Source: Flammeovirga sp. OC4
GTDB taxonomy: Bacteria; Bacteroidota; Bacteroidia; Cytophagales; Flammeovirgaceae
Direction of reading: 5' to 3'
DNA: 64,000 bases
Assembly (NCBI RefSeq): GCF_000812565.1
Contig: NZ_JTAM01000008.1
Coordinates: forward strand, 26,023 to 90,022
This document shows, piece by piece, positions 27,085 to 36,000 of the stretch; the first letter of the stretch is position 1; each line of letters starts with the position of its first letter. A program made the position numbers and the translations under genes. Below the pieces are notes generated by a model that saw nothing but the letters and a program-made list of their open reading frames with translations, did not search any database and was not told the origin of the DNA.

Positions 27085-28239
27085 TTATCTTCTTCTAAAT
27101 TCTGGAATTTCTAATGCATCAAAAACATGGTTAGTATTAACATAAGAGTGATTTACTCTATTTGTTAGGATAATTAAAAATGCTTCTGACTCAGGATAAT
27201 GCACAAAGAGGGTGGAATAACCTCTCCACCAACCTCCATGGTAAACAACTTTTGTTCCGTCAGAAGGTTTAAATAATCTCCATCCAAAACCATAGTTGTA
27301 TTTACTTTTTCGTTTAGGGCTATGAAAGGTAAAGGCTTTTTCTTTACTTTCAACACTTAAAATGGAGTCTCCTAAAAGTGCTTTGTGCCATTTGAAAAGA
27401 TCTTCAACATTTGAATATACACTTTTATCTCCCAAAACACCATCCAACATGTATTCTTCAAACTTTCGGCCTCTACCTGTATGTCCAAAAGGGATATTGT
27501 CTTGTTGTACTTTTACTGGATCGAAAGTAAATGTAGAATCCATTTGTAAAGGTGTAAAAATTCTTTCCTTTAAGAAGGTAGGAAATGGATACCCGGATAC
27601 CTTTTCGACAATTGAAGCAAGAAGCATGTAGCCTGAATTGGAATATTTGAACCTGCCATCTGGTGATCCATATTTGCCCGGCTTGTGCTCGTACATATAG
27701 TCTATGCACAATTGATTGCCGATAGGAGTGTGTTTATCTTTTAATTTTCTATCCATTAAATAGATGTAATTAGGAAGTCCAGATCGGTGATCAAGAAGCA
27801 TCTTAATAGTGATTCCAGGATAGGGGAAATCGGGAAAGAATTTATTGATGGAGTCGTTGACAGATAGTAAAGAATCTTGCTCCAACATTAGAATAGCACT
27901 AGCGGTAAATTGCTTTGATACTGAAGCGAGTTGGAAAATATCATCTTCTTCTAATTTTGTTCTTCTCCTAACATCTCTATAACCAAATGCCTTTTTATAG
28001 ACAATCTGTTTATTTTTTGCACCTAAAACAACCCCGTTAAACCGTCTTGTTTTTTGGAGTTTTGTAAATGTAGAGTCGAAAATATGTTGAAAATGATCTA
28101 GCTCTTCCTGTGATAAAGAATCAATGTCGACGCTGGTGTTATCTTCTACTATTTCTTCCTTTACTTCTGGTTGTTTTTGGCATCCTAATGTTATACAAAA
28201 ACAAAAAAGTAAAAGGAAGAGTGAATTTAAAGTACGCAC
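27085..28239 (-). CDS. Serine hydrolase lipoprotein (class C beta-lactamase/PBP4* family)
   Basis: A 384-residue lipoprotein; the signal peptide ends in CITLGCQKQ with Cys20 as the lipidation site. The penicillin-binding fold shows Ser106-x-x-Lys109 in LASVSKQFTA, a YSN motif in FKYSNSGYML and an HGG box in VYHGGWWRGYS. Together these are the active site of DD-peptidases and esterases of this family; many act on peptides or esters rather than beta-lactams. It is followed closely by the trmH-type gene and preceded by the FAH-family gene with a 12-base gap, so the three likely form one transcript. Confidence 0.9.
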   Translation of the reverse strand: MRTLNSLFLLLFCFCITLGCQKQPEVKEEIVEDNTSVDIDSLSQEELDHFQHIFDSTFTKLQKTRRFNGVVLGAKNKQIVYKKAFGYRDVRRRTKLEEDDIFQLASVSKQFTASAILMLEQDSLLSVNDSINKFFPDFPYPGITIKMLLDHRSGLPNYIYLMDRKLKDKHTPIGNQLCIDYMYEHKPGKYGSPDGRFKYSNSGYMLLASIVEKVSGYPFPTFLKERIFTPLQMDSTFTFDPVKVQQDNIPFGHTGRGRKFEEYMLDGVLGDKSVYSNVEDLFKWHKALLGDSILSVESKEKAFTFHSPKRKSKYNYGFGWRLFKPSDGTKVVYHGGWWRGYSTLFVHYPESEAFLIILTNRVNHSYVNTNHVFDALEIPEFRRR

Positions 28240-28251
28240 AAATAAGAAATA

Positions 28252-28863
28252 CTATTTAACTTCGAAGTCTAATAATTTTTGATCTTCGATAAAACCTTCA
28301 ATACGGTCGCCTATTTTAACTGGAGAAACACCTTTTGGTGTGCCTGTGAAAATGAGGTCACCTTTTCTTAACGTTATATATTTTGAGACGAATGAAATGA
28401 TTTCATCTACATTCCAAAGCATCATTTTTGAATTTCCATTCTGTTTTTCTTCTCCATTTAGTTTTACACTAAAATTGATATTTTGAATAGACTCAAAATT
28501 GGAGATGGGTTGGAATGTTGAAATAGGGGCACTGCCATTAAAACCTTTCGCAAGATCCCAAGGAAGTCCTTTGTCTTTTAATTGTTTTTGGACATCTCTT
28601 GCAGTGAAGTCAATGCCAAGGGCAACTTCGTCGTAGTAACGATGTGCAAATTTTTCTTGGATGTATTTTCCCTCTTTGCAGATTTTTATTACTAACTCAA
28701 CTTCATGATGGATATCTTCAGAAAATTCTGGATAATAAAACGGTGCGTTATTTCTCAAAACAGCAGTGTCAGGCTTAGAGAAAATGACAGGTTGAGTTGG
28801 TCGTTCGTTGTTTAGTTCTTCAATATGGTCTACGTAATTACGACCGATGCAAATGATTTTCAT
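28252..28863 (-). CDS. Fumarylacetoacetate hydrolase family protein
   Basis: 203 residues from the start at 28863 (MKIICIGRNYVDHIEEL, the standard family N-terminus); an earlier in-frame start adds 12 unlikely residues. FAH-fold enzymes hydrolyse or decarboxylate beta-keto acids, and small ones such as this are often oxaloacetate decarboxylases or acylpyruvases. Metal ligands are suggested by the HHEVELVIKI glutamates and LGIDFTARDVQ. The GTPKGVSP loop near the C-terminus is conserved. Substrate not determined. Confidence 0.9.
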   Translation of the reverse strand: MKIICIGRNYVDHIEELNNERPTQPVIFSKPDTAVLRNNAPFYYPEFSEDIHHEVELVIKICKEGKYIQEKFAHRYYDEVALGIDFTARDVQKQLKDKGLPWDLAKGFNGSAPISTFQPISNFESIQNINFSVKLNGEEKQNGNSKMMLWNVDEIISFVSKYITLRKGDLIFTGTPKGVSPVKIGDRIEGFIEDQKLLDFEVK

Positions 28864-28893
28864 AATAATAAAAAAAGTGTCAGTACAGTAAAT

Positions 28894-28926
28894 AAACAAA
28901 AAAAGCCCGATAGGTTATTATCGGGC
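28894..28926 (-). terminator. Terminator after the zinc-ribbon gene
   Basis: A GC-rich 8-bp stem GCCCGATA / TATCGGGC with a 6-base loop; on the minus strand a T-rich tail follows. Confidence 0.88.
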
Positions 28927-28946
28927 CATTTTTGTCGGTAATAGAA

Positions 28947-29738
28947 TTACTTTTTCTTAGCCGTAGCTTTTCTACCTCTAGTAGAACGTCTCTTAGGAGC
29001 TGGTTCCACTTCCTCGATTACTTCTACTTCAGTAAGAACTCTACCACAGTGCTCACAAACGATTAGCTTCTTTTTCTCACGAATATCTGCTTGACGTTGT
29101 GGAGGAACAGTTGCGAAACAACCACCACAAGCACCTCTTTTTACAGATACTACAGCTAATCCATTTGAAGAATTCTCTCTAATCTTATTATATGATCTTA
29201 ATAATCTCTCATCAAGATGTTTCGTTGCCTTATCACGTTGCTTCAAAAGCTTTTGCTCGTCCACTTCACTTTCCGCCATAATTTCGTCAAGTTCGGCTTT
29301 CTTAGCTTGTAGATCTTTTCTACGTTCTTCTAAAGCTTCTTTCGTATTAACGATTTTATCACGCTTCACTTTGCCATCAGCCTCGTTATCACGAATTTTC
29401 TTTTGTGCAACTTGTATATCAAGATCAAGCATCTCCATTTCTTTGTTGATCGCATCAAATTCTCTGTTATTTCTAACATTCATTTGTTGCTCTTCAAGAT
29501 ATGTAATACGCTTCTTGAAATCTTGAATTTTACCTTTTAACTGTTCAATATTTGCCTCTGTGCTACCAAGATCTGCATTAAGGTTATCGATACGAGTTTC
29601 AAAACGTACGATTTCATCCTCTAAGTCTTGAACTTCTTCCGGCAAGTCGCCGCGTAATTTGCGGATTGCATCTAGTTCGCTGTCGATATGTTGTACTTTC
29701 GAAAGCGCCTCGATTCTTTGGGCGACGGTATTCTCCAT
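28947..29738 (-). CDS. Coiled-coil C4-type zinc-ribbon protein (DUF164/CdsZ-like)
   Basis: 263 residues from the start at 29738 (MENTVAQRIEALSKVQHIDSEL), the family N-terminus; an in-frame start at 29804 is less likely. Residues 1-175 are a long antiparallel coiled coil rich in E, K, R and D. It is followed by a zinc ribbon with CGGC and CEHC pairs (ACGGCFATVPPQ...VCEHCGRVL) and a basic Arg/Lys tail. Homologues in other bacteria are linked to RNA or secretion-chaperone roles, but the function here is not established. This family is often encoded next to nif3-like genes in Bacteroidota; here they are 16 kb apart. Confidence 0.88.
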   Translation of the reverse strand: MENTVAQRIEALSKVQHIDSELDAIRKLRGDLPEEVQDLEDEIVRFETRIDNLNADLGSTEANIEQLKGKIQDFKKRITYLEEQQMNVRNNREFDAINKEMEMLDLDIQVAQKKIRDNEADGKVKRDKIVNTKEALEERRKDLQAKKAELDEIMAESEVDEQKLLKQRDKATKHLDERLLRSYNKIRENSSNGLAVVSVKRGACGGCFATVPPQRQADIREKKKLIVCEHCGRVLTEVEVIEEVEPAPKRRSTRGRKATAKKK

Positions 29739-29880
29739 AGGGATTGGTAAAACTAAAGTGTTGACATTAAATTTTTTCCTGTATGCATTATAGATACTAT
29801 GCAAGATGCAATTTTAGTAAATAAAATCGACATATTCAGTATAAATTAGAATTAAATAACTAATCTATTTTCCATAAAGC

Positions 29881-29911
29881 AAAAAAAAGGCTAACAATAC
29901 AATTGTTAGCC
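29881..29911 (-). terminator. Terminator after tRNA-Met
   Basis: A perfect 10-bp stem GGCTAACAAT / ATTGTTAGCC with a 3-base loop; on the minus strand eight T follow. It starts 9 bases past the tRNA 3' end. Confidence 0.92.
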
Positions 29912-29919
29912 CCATTAAG

Positions 29920-29993
29920 TGCTCCCAACAGGGCTCGAACCTGTGACCCTCTGATTATGAGTCAGATGCTCTAACCAACTGAGCTATGGGAGC
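29920..29993 (-). tRNA. tRNA-Met (CAT anticodon)
   Basis: The minus strand folds as a full cloverleaf: acceptor stem GCTCCCA/TGGGAGC (29987-29993 with 29921-29927), D arm AGCTCAGTTGGTTAGAGC, anticodon stem TCTGA/TCAGA around loop CTCATAA, and T arm ACAGG-TTCGAGC-CCTGT. The anticodon CAT is at 29957-29959 and the discriminator is A. CCA is not encoded. The body resembles elongator tRNA-Met. A tRNA-Ile with lysidine-modified CAT cannot be fully excluded, but an initiator is unlikely given the paired first acceptor base. Confidence 0.95.
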
Positions 29994-30014
29994 TGCTTTT
30001 CCTTGAAAGCGTTG

Positions 30015-30047
30015 CAAATATAGCAGATTGTTTTCCAACAATGCAAA
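30015..30047 (-). promoter_or_regulatory. Promoter of tRNA-Met
   Basis: On the minus strand TTTG (30047-30044) is followed after 21 bases by TATATTTG (30022-30015), an exact fit to the Bacteroidota -33/-7 pattern. The -7 box ends 21 bases before the mature tRNA. Confidence 0.75.
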
Positions 30048-30130
30048 AGAAAAAATAAAGTTTTTTGTATTATTTTTTTAACCAGTTGGAAAACAATAAT
30101 TTATTTTTGAATAAAAAATGAAAGAAAACG

Positions 30131-30148
30131 TATCTAGTCGACTAGATA
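30131..30148. promoter_or_regulatory. Perfect 18-bp palindrome, possible operator
   Basis: TATCTAGTCGACTAGATA is its own reverse complement over all 18 bases, with no loop. It lies 84 bases upstream of the tRNA-Met -33 box and about 185 bases past the ade stop. It could bind a dimeric regulator; nothing in the sequence names which. Confidence 0.4.
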
Positions 30149-30271
30149 GACAATTTTCCACTCAGGATTCATCAAAAATGCATTTTCTGTTTAAACAGGG
30201 CTATGTTTAGATTCTTGTAATCGTTATCATTTATTAAGGGATTATTAGTGTTTTTGACGAAGAATAATCTT

Positions 30272-30311
30272 CTTTTTACAAAACAAGAGGAGCAAATAAT
30301 TATACTCCTCT
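30272..30311 (-). terminator. Terminator after ade
   Basis: Stem AGAGGAG / CTCCTCT with a 12-base AT loop; on the minus strand a T-rich stretch (TTGTTTTG) follows. Confidence 0.75.
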
Positions 30312-30332
30312 AATTTTTGTCAAGATGATATT

Positions 30333-31949
30333 TTATTTCACTAATAAATCTGTAAACTTAAACGTAGCACCATCGAATAGTCCTTTATCACTCAGCTTGA
30401 GTTGAGGAATGACTAGCAAGGCCATAAAAGATAAAGTCATGTAAGGGTCATGTAACTGACTACCGTACTCTTTTGCTTTATCAAGTAGCTTTTGGTATTG
30501 CTCAGCCACTACTTCTCCATTTTCATTCGTCATTAATCCGGCAATCGGTAACTCAAGACTATTTGTTTCATCATCAGAAACGATACAAATGCCTCCTTTC
30601 ATATCAATGACTTTATTGACCGCTTTGTAAATCTCGAAGTCAGATGAGCCAACAGCAACAATATTGTGTGAGTCATGTGCTACCGTAGAAGCAATTGCAC
30701 CTTTGAACAACCCAAAACCTTTAATAAAGCCAATTGAGGGATCTGTGTCTTCATATCGGTTTACTACTGTCATTTTAAGTATATCATTCCTTTTGAATGA
30801 TTTATATTCATGCACTTCGGTAGATGTAATAAGTTGACCATCGTGAGCAATAATGCATCTTATTTTATCTTCAGGTTGATAATCTACATCAAAAAAGGAG
30901 GTGTGTTTTTTGGTGCAGTTAAACTTATTGATAATTTCTGCTTTTGGAGTTGTAAATAGCTCTTTACCGTTTTCAGCAACTTTCTCACCATCAATATAAG
31001 TGGCAATAATATTAAAGTCCGTAATGCTGTCTACAATGATAAAGTCGGCATAGTCTCCAACTCTTAATTGTCCTACATCAAGTTTGTAGTGATTAATGGG
31101 ATTGATGGAAGCAATTTTTATAACATTAAAGATGTCATCACCATTTTCAATAGAGCGATGTACAAACTTATCCATATGATAATCGACCAACTCGTGAGGG
31201 TGGGAGTCATCTGTACAAAACATTAAGGATTCAGGATTGGTCTTGATCAAGGGAGCAAGGGCTTCATAGTTTTTAGCAGCACTTCCTTCTCTGATCTGTA
31301 TTTTCATGCCCGCTTCTAACTTATCTCTTGCTTCATCAAGCTCCACGCATTCATGATCGGTAGATATACCCGCACTGGCATATTTTCTTGCTTGTTCTCC
31401 TTTTAACCCAGGGGCATGTCCATCTATGGGTTTATTAAGTGTTTTGGCAGCAAGGATTTTCTTTTTTACTTCTGCATCTCCATATAAAACACCCGGCCAA
31501 TTCATCATTTCAGCTAGGTATTTAATGTCTTTACTTTTTAGTAAAGATTCAATAGCTCTTGAATTGATAGTTGCTCCTGCACTTTCAAAGTTTGTAGCAG
31601 GAACGCATGAAGGAGCACCGAAGTTAAATTTTAGAGGTGTTTTTTTCCCATCATCAATCATGTACTGTACACCTTCTACACCTAATACATTGGCAATCTC
31701 ATGAGGATCAGAAACTGTTGCTACCGTACCATGTCTCACTGCAATTTTTGCAAATTCAGAAGGAACTAGCATAGAACTTTCAATGTGGATGTGTGCATCC
31801 ACGAACCCTGGCATTATATATTGATTGCAACCTTTTGCAGATTCGTCGTATTTGATGGAAGTGATTTTTTTTCCTCTAAATTTTAACGTTCCAGGAAAGA
31901 TGACTCTTCCATGAACATCTACAATATATGCTTGTATTTCTTTTTCCAT
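30333..31949 (-). CDS. ade: Adenine deaminase
   Basis: A 538-residue amidohydrolase that converts adenine to hypoxanthine and ammonia. It has the metal-binding HIHIES motif (His53, His55) after PGFVDA, then PVDG-type HAPGL, TDHECVELDEA, MFCTDDSHPHELV and the family-specific VAHDSHNIVAVG and LSFMALLVIPQLKLSDKGLFD segments. Length is slightly below the Bacillus enzyme. It is a single-gene unit with a hairpin just upstream of its start and its own terminator. It links to purine salvage; no purine transporter is adjacent. Confidence 0.95.
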   Translation of the reverse strand: MEKEIQAYIVDVHGRVIFPGTLKFRGKKITSIKYDESAKGCNQYIMPGFVDAHIHIESSMLVPSEFAKIAVRHGTVATVSDPHEIANVLGVEGVQYMIDDGKKTPLKFNFGAPSCVPATNFESAGATINSRAIESLLKSKDIKYLAEMMNWPGVLYGDAEVKKKILAAKTLNKPIDGHAPGLKGEQARKYASAGISTDHECVELDEARDKLEAGMKIQIREGSAAKNYEALAPLIKTNPESLMFCTDDSHPHELVDYHMDKFVHRSIENGDDIFNVIKIASINPINHYKLDVGQLRVGDYADFIIVDSITDFNIIATYIDGEKVAENGKELFTTPKAEIINKFNCTKKHTSFFDVDYQPEDKIRCIIAHDGQLITSTEVHEYKSFKRNDILKMTVVNRYEDTDPSIGFIKGFGLFKGAIASTVAHDSHNIVAVGSSDFEIYKAVNKVIDMKGGICIVSDDETNSLELPIAGLMTNENGEVVAEQYQKLLDKAKEYGSQLHDPYMTLSFMALLVIPQLKLSDKGLFDGATFKFTDLLVK

Positions 31950-31966
31950 TGGTTTTTAATTGAACA

Positions 31967-32006
31967 AAGCCAAAATACCTCATCAGTGTTTGAAGTATTT
32001 TGGCTT
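31967..32006. terminator. Hairpin upstream of ade
   Basis: A 12-bp perfect stem AAGCCAAAATAC / GTATTTTGGCTT, extended by TCA/TGA after a mismatch, with an 8-base loop. It lies between the beta-barrel gene stop and the ade start. The minus-strand T-tract is poor, so it is either a weak terminator for the upstream gene or a leader hairpin of ade. Confidence 0.5.
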
Positions 32007-32080
32007 AGTCTATATTTAATTTAATTGTTGTTGAAATTTTATGTCGTGTTTTTAAACAATCATTTTAAAAGAATGATTAC

Positions 32081-32683
32081 TTAAAATACTAAAGCGTAAG
32101 CTACAGTTATATCAAACCTAGAGACAGATAAGTCGTTTCCTTCTGCTCTAGAAATATCTGAAAAACCAGTAATGTACCTAAAGTCTATCATTATATTGTC
32201 TATCAAAGCACCAACTCCAAAAACCATAGAAAAATTAGAGTCATTTAAATATCTCATGCCATCTCTTTCTCCACCGTTTTCAGCGGGACTCAATGTGCCA
32301 TCCAAAATATTTACAGATCCCTTTTCTTTTGCTCTGGCCAAAATACTTACCATTGGGCCTGCATTGAAGAAAAAGCGCTCTTTTTTTCCAAATGTAAGTT
32401 TTGCTAAAATTGGAAAATCAACATAATTCAAATTAATGGTTGTTCCTTCAGATTTTGAACTAATGATAGAGTACATGCATTCTGCCTGTAATGAAAATAG
32501 ATCGTTTGTAGCGGCTTCTACTGCTATACCAAAATTAATATTTGGCTTGTAGTTGAAATCATTCGCACGATTGGTTTTAATGGTTGAAATACTTGTGCCA
32601 ACCTTTCCTGCTACCATGATACCTTGTCCAAAGACAGAATAAGAGGCGATTAATAAACTAAGGGCCAAAAATATTTTCTTCAT
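32081..32683 (-). CDS. PorT-like outer membrane beta-barrel protein
   Basis: 200 residues from the start at 32683, which gives a clean signal peptide MKKIFLALSLLIASYSVFGQG; an in-frame start 14 codons earlier would block it. The mature part alternates strands ending in aromatic residues (NINFGIAVEAA, FSLQAECMYSII, FPILAKLTFG, FSMVFGVGALI, MIDFRYITGF, RFDITVAYALVF), ending in Phe as outer membrane barrels do. About eight strands. It fits the broad outer-membrane beta-barrel family of Bacteroidota. It lies downstream of the giant adhesin but behind that gene's terminator, so a link is not shown. Confidence 0.75.
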   Translation of the reverse strand: MKKIFLALSLLIASYSVFGQGIMVAGKVGTSISTIKTNRANDFNYKPNINFGIAVEAATNDLFSLQAECMYSIISSKSEGTTINLNYVDFPILAKLTFGKKERFFFNAGPMVSILARAKEKGSVNILDGTLSPAENGGERDGMRYLNDSNFSMVFGVGALIDNIMIDFRYITGFSDISRAEGNDLSVSRFDITVAYALVF

Positions 32684-33018
32684 ATAAGAATAGGTAATTT
32701 CAAAAAATATAGTTTTTAAAAGCACAAAATTATTTTTGTAGACTTAAGGGTCATTGTAATAAATTCTGTCTTGCTTAATATTTAAAGTTACTATTCTTTT
32801 TATGTAAGAACCAAGCCAAAGATAATCTATAATTAATTCTTCAATGAATTTAATCATAACACTACCCCAAAATACATTTATTAGTAATTTTCTTTGATAA
32901 TTCTGAAGATAAAAATTCAAAACAATGAAATAGAAATTAAAGTAATGAGATGCTCTATGACTCGTTGAAATATAAAAAACGAGATTTCAATTCATTAAAA
33001 GAAATCTCGTCTAAATAA
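32684..33018 (-). other. Intergenic region between the giant adhesin and the beta-barrel gene
   Basis: A 335-base AT-rich gap. It contains the adhesin terminator (32974-33010) at its right end. No other ORF or clear promoter box was found. Confidence 0.5.
32974..33010 (-). terminator. Terminator after the giant adhesin gene
   Basis: A perfect 10-bp stem ACGAGATTTC / GAAATCTCGT with a 12-base loop; on the minus strand a T run follows. Confidence 0.9.
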
Positions 33019-36000
33019 TTATCTTATTAGTAAAATTTGTCCTGTTTTTTCTGTAACAGATCCATCTTTTTGTGATGTGTAACGAATAGTGTAAGTGTAA
33101 TTACCTGATATCATATCAGCACCTTTATATTGACCGTCCCATCCATTACCTGGGCTACTTGCTTCTGATGATGTTTTATATTCTTTGTGGAATATTGACT
33201 CTCCCCAATTATTAAAGATGTGAAGATCTATATCAACAGCATAGGCTGGTTCAAGCAAGAACTCATCGTTTATGCCGTCTCCATTTGGAGTGAAGGCATT
33301 TGGTGTATTCATCCTTGCAGGACAAATTTGATTAATAAAAATCGTATCCACTGTTGAACATCTTGTAGCGTGTGTCTCATCTGTCACCACAACAGTGTAT
33401 GTTCCAGAGCGATCTCTTGTAACTACTCTAGATGTTTCTCCCGTATTCCATTGATAGGTAAAGTTTTCGCCTTCAATGGCTCCCACTTGTAGTAAATCCC
33501 CAAATTCAAAACAGAAAGTAGTGTCTTCTAAAACCATCTCAGGATTAGGATGGAAAATAGCTTCAAACTCATGCGTAAATTCACACATAGTTCCTGAAGA
33601 ATGTTCCACCATAGTTCTGACAGAATAGACTCCATTTTCTAGAACATCTATTGTAGGAGTGGTTTCGCCTGTACTCCAAATGTAAGTCTGAACGGTCTCT
33701 TCATAATCAGGGATTCTAGCATCGAATGTGATAGCTTCTGTTTCACATGATTCTTGTTCTCTATCCATGTCAATATCAGGGATGATATGCACTGTGATAT
33801 CATGAGTATTCACACATCCTTGTGAATTGGTGACTGTTAAGGTGTATGTCGTTTCCTCCTGAGGTGCTACCTCTATCGCTTGAGTAGTTTCGCCTGTACT
33901 CCATAAGTAAGTGACTGGAACATCTACCTCTGGCGTAAGAGTAGTAGCTAACCCTTCACAGATCCAAACATCTGATGGTAATGTGACAACAGGAAGCGGT
34001 GTGACAGTTATTGAATCGATATAAGTATTTGTACAACCTCCATTATTGGTTACTTCTACTAAAACAGCGAATGTGCCTGCTTCTGGATATTGGAAGGAAG
34101 TATTAGTCTCGTAAGCGTCAAATAATGCTCCATTTATCTCACTATAATCAAAGTCCCATTTTACAGCTCTAATTCCATGATCACCGCTTTGATTTAATTG
34201 AGGTGTTGTATTAATAAATTGAGCAACTTCTCCAATACAGATATCATTGAATGTAAAGGATGGAGTAGGTATTTCATGAATTGGAACTATTGAAGTATAC
34301 TTATCTGATATACAACCGGCTGGTGTAATTATTCTCATCGATACAGGGTGATCACCTTCTTTTGTGAAGGTATAAGTCGTGTCACCTGAAGTTTGAATTT
34401 CATAATTGCCATCATTATTAAAATCCCATTCAAAAACACTTCCTGCATGTGGAACTTCAGCATTTCTAGTAGAGAAGTGGATTAATTCATTCTGACAGCC
34501 AAATCCTTGGTCCACTACAAAATTGGCAATAGGCGTTCTATTAAATACAATGTTCATTGTATCGATAGCTACACAATTTGAATTTTCTTTGTTTTTAACT
34601 CTTAAAACAATAGTACTGTTTACTTCAAAAGAGTTAGAGTTGAAAACTGGCTCTGAAAGTGAAGCAAGGTAAGAGTTCATATTGGATTGGTTATTAATAC
34701 TTCCACCCATAGACTCAATCACTTCCCATTCATAATCCATTCCCGACCAATTTGTTTCATTTGGACTCAAGAAGAATACTCTTTCTTGACAATCAGCCAT
34801 ATCAGCTGGCAAACTCACTGTTGGTGTTCGTAAGAAAGTGACCGCAATTTCATCTGTACTTGTTCCACAATTATTCAATTGGTTTTCTGTAGTCAATGAA
34901 ATATAGGCTTTTACCCAAGAAGCATCACCCGGTATTGTTGTCACTTCAAATGTTGGCTGATAAGTGCTAGCATTATTGATGGTTACACTAGCCCTTGTAT
35001 CTGATGTTCTTTGATCTGTATCAATTCGGTTGATGGTCCAATTGTAATTGAAATTACCAATGAATTCTTCATTTATTGGATTAATTGTCATGATAGACGA
35101 ATCGCAGCCGGCTTGTAGGTCTTCACCTAAGGCACTAATTGGACTTCTGAAGAATGTAACCTCGATAGAGTCAGAAACAATAGTACAATATGGATTCGAT
35201 GGATTAGAAACCGTTAACTTGTACCAAGCAGAGAGTTGAGCTGCACCGTTAGGGAAAGTTGGGTTTTCTACTATTACTTGATAGTCAGACATTGAACTGA
35301 TTTGGATGTCTGCACCATTTACAGAATCAATATCACTGCTCATACGCAAGCGCTCCCAAGTGTAGGTGAAGTTTTGTACTTCGCTTTGAAGAGGGGTTAA
35401 GATGATGGTGTTATTATCACAAGCATTTGAGTTTGAACTTACAATACTTAATTCTGGTTGTCTATGGAATCTTAATGTAATACTTTCTGTATCCGAACAT
35501 CCACTGTTTCCATTTAAGACTTCTAGGGTAGCTTCAATTTCAATGTATGAAGCTCCTGTTGGGAATGTAGGATTGGACACTATTAATGCATGACCTCGGC
35601 TTCCATTAGAAGTAGAGTCTACTGTTCCTGTATTGTTGCCGATATCATCAGTGATATTAAAGCTCCAATTGTAATTGAATTCAGAAACGGCTTCTTCTCC
35701 TGTGGTAATGGTGAATTGATTGTTTTCACATAAATCGGTAGCTGATGAATTCAAACTGACTTGAGGCGTTCTGTAGAAAGTCAAACTTCTTGTTTCATTC
35801 GCAAAGCAAGTATTGTATTGATGCGAGTTGTGAGCCATTAAATCAATAGTGAAGTTGATTTCTCCAGAACCTTGATCAAATTCATTGACGTCAATCAAAA
35901 GACTATCCAATACGGATACGGTATCAATAGTACCCCCAGTAAGATTATTGATGGACCAATCAAATACATAATTACTGTCTTGGTTAGTATTGATATCGAA

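Larger units (their letters stand above)
29994..30332. other. Intergenic region between tRNA-Met and ade
   Basis: A 339-base gap containing the tRNA promoter (30015-30047), an 18-bp perfect palindrome (30131-30148) and the ade terminator (30272-30311). The stretch 30150-30270 shows no ORF or clear signal. Confidence 0.6.

Noticed and set aside
31967..32006. Purine riboswitch upstream of adenine deaminase
   Set aside because: Only a single hairpin is present; the three-helix junction and conserved core of purine riboswitches are not visible.
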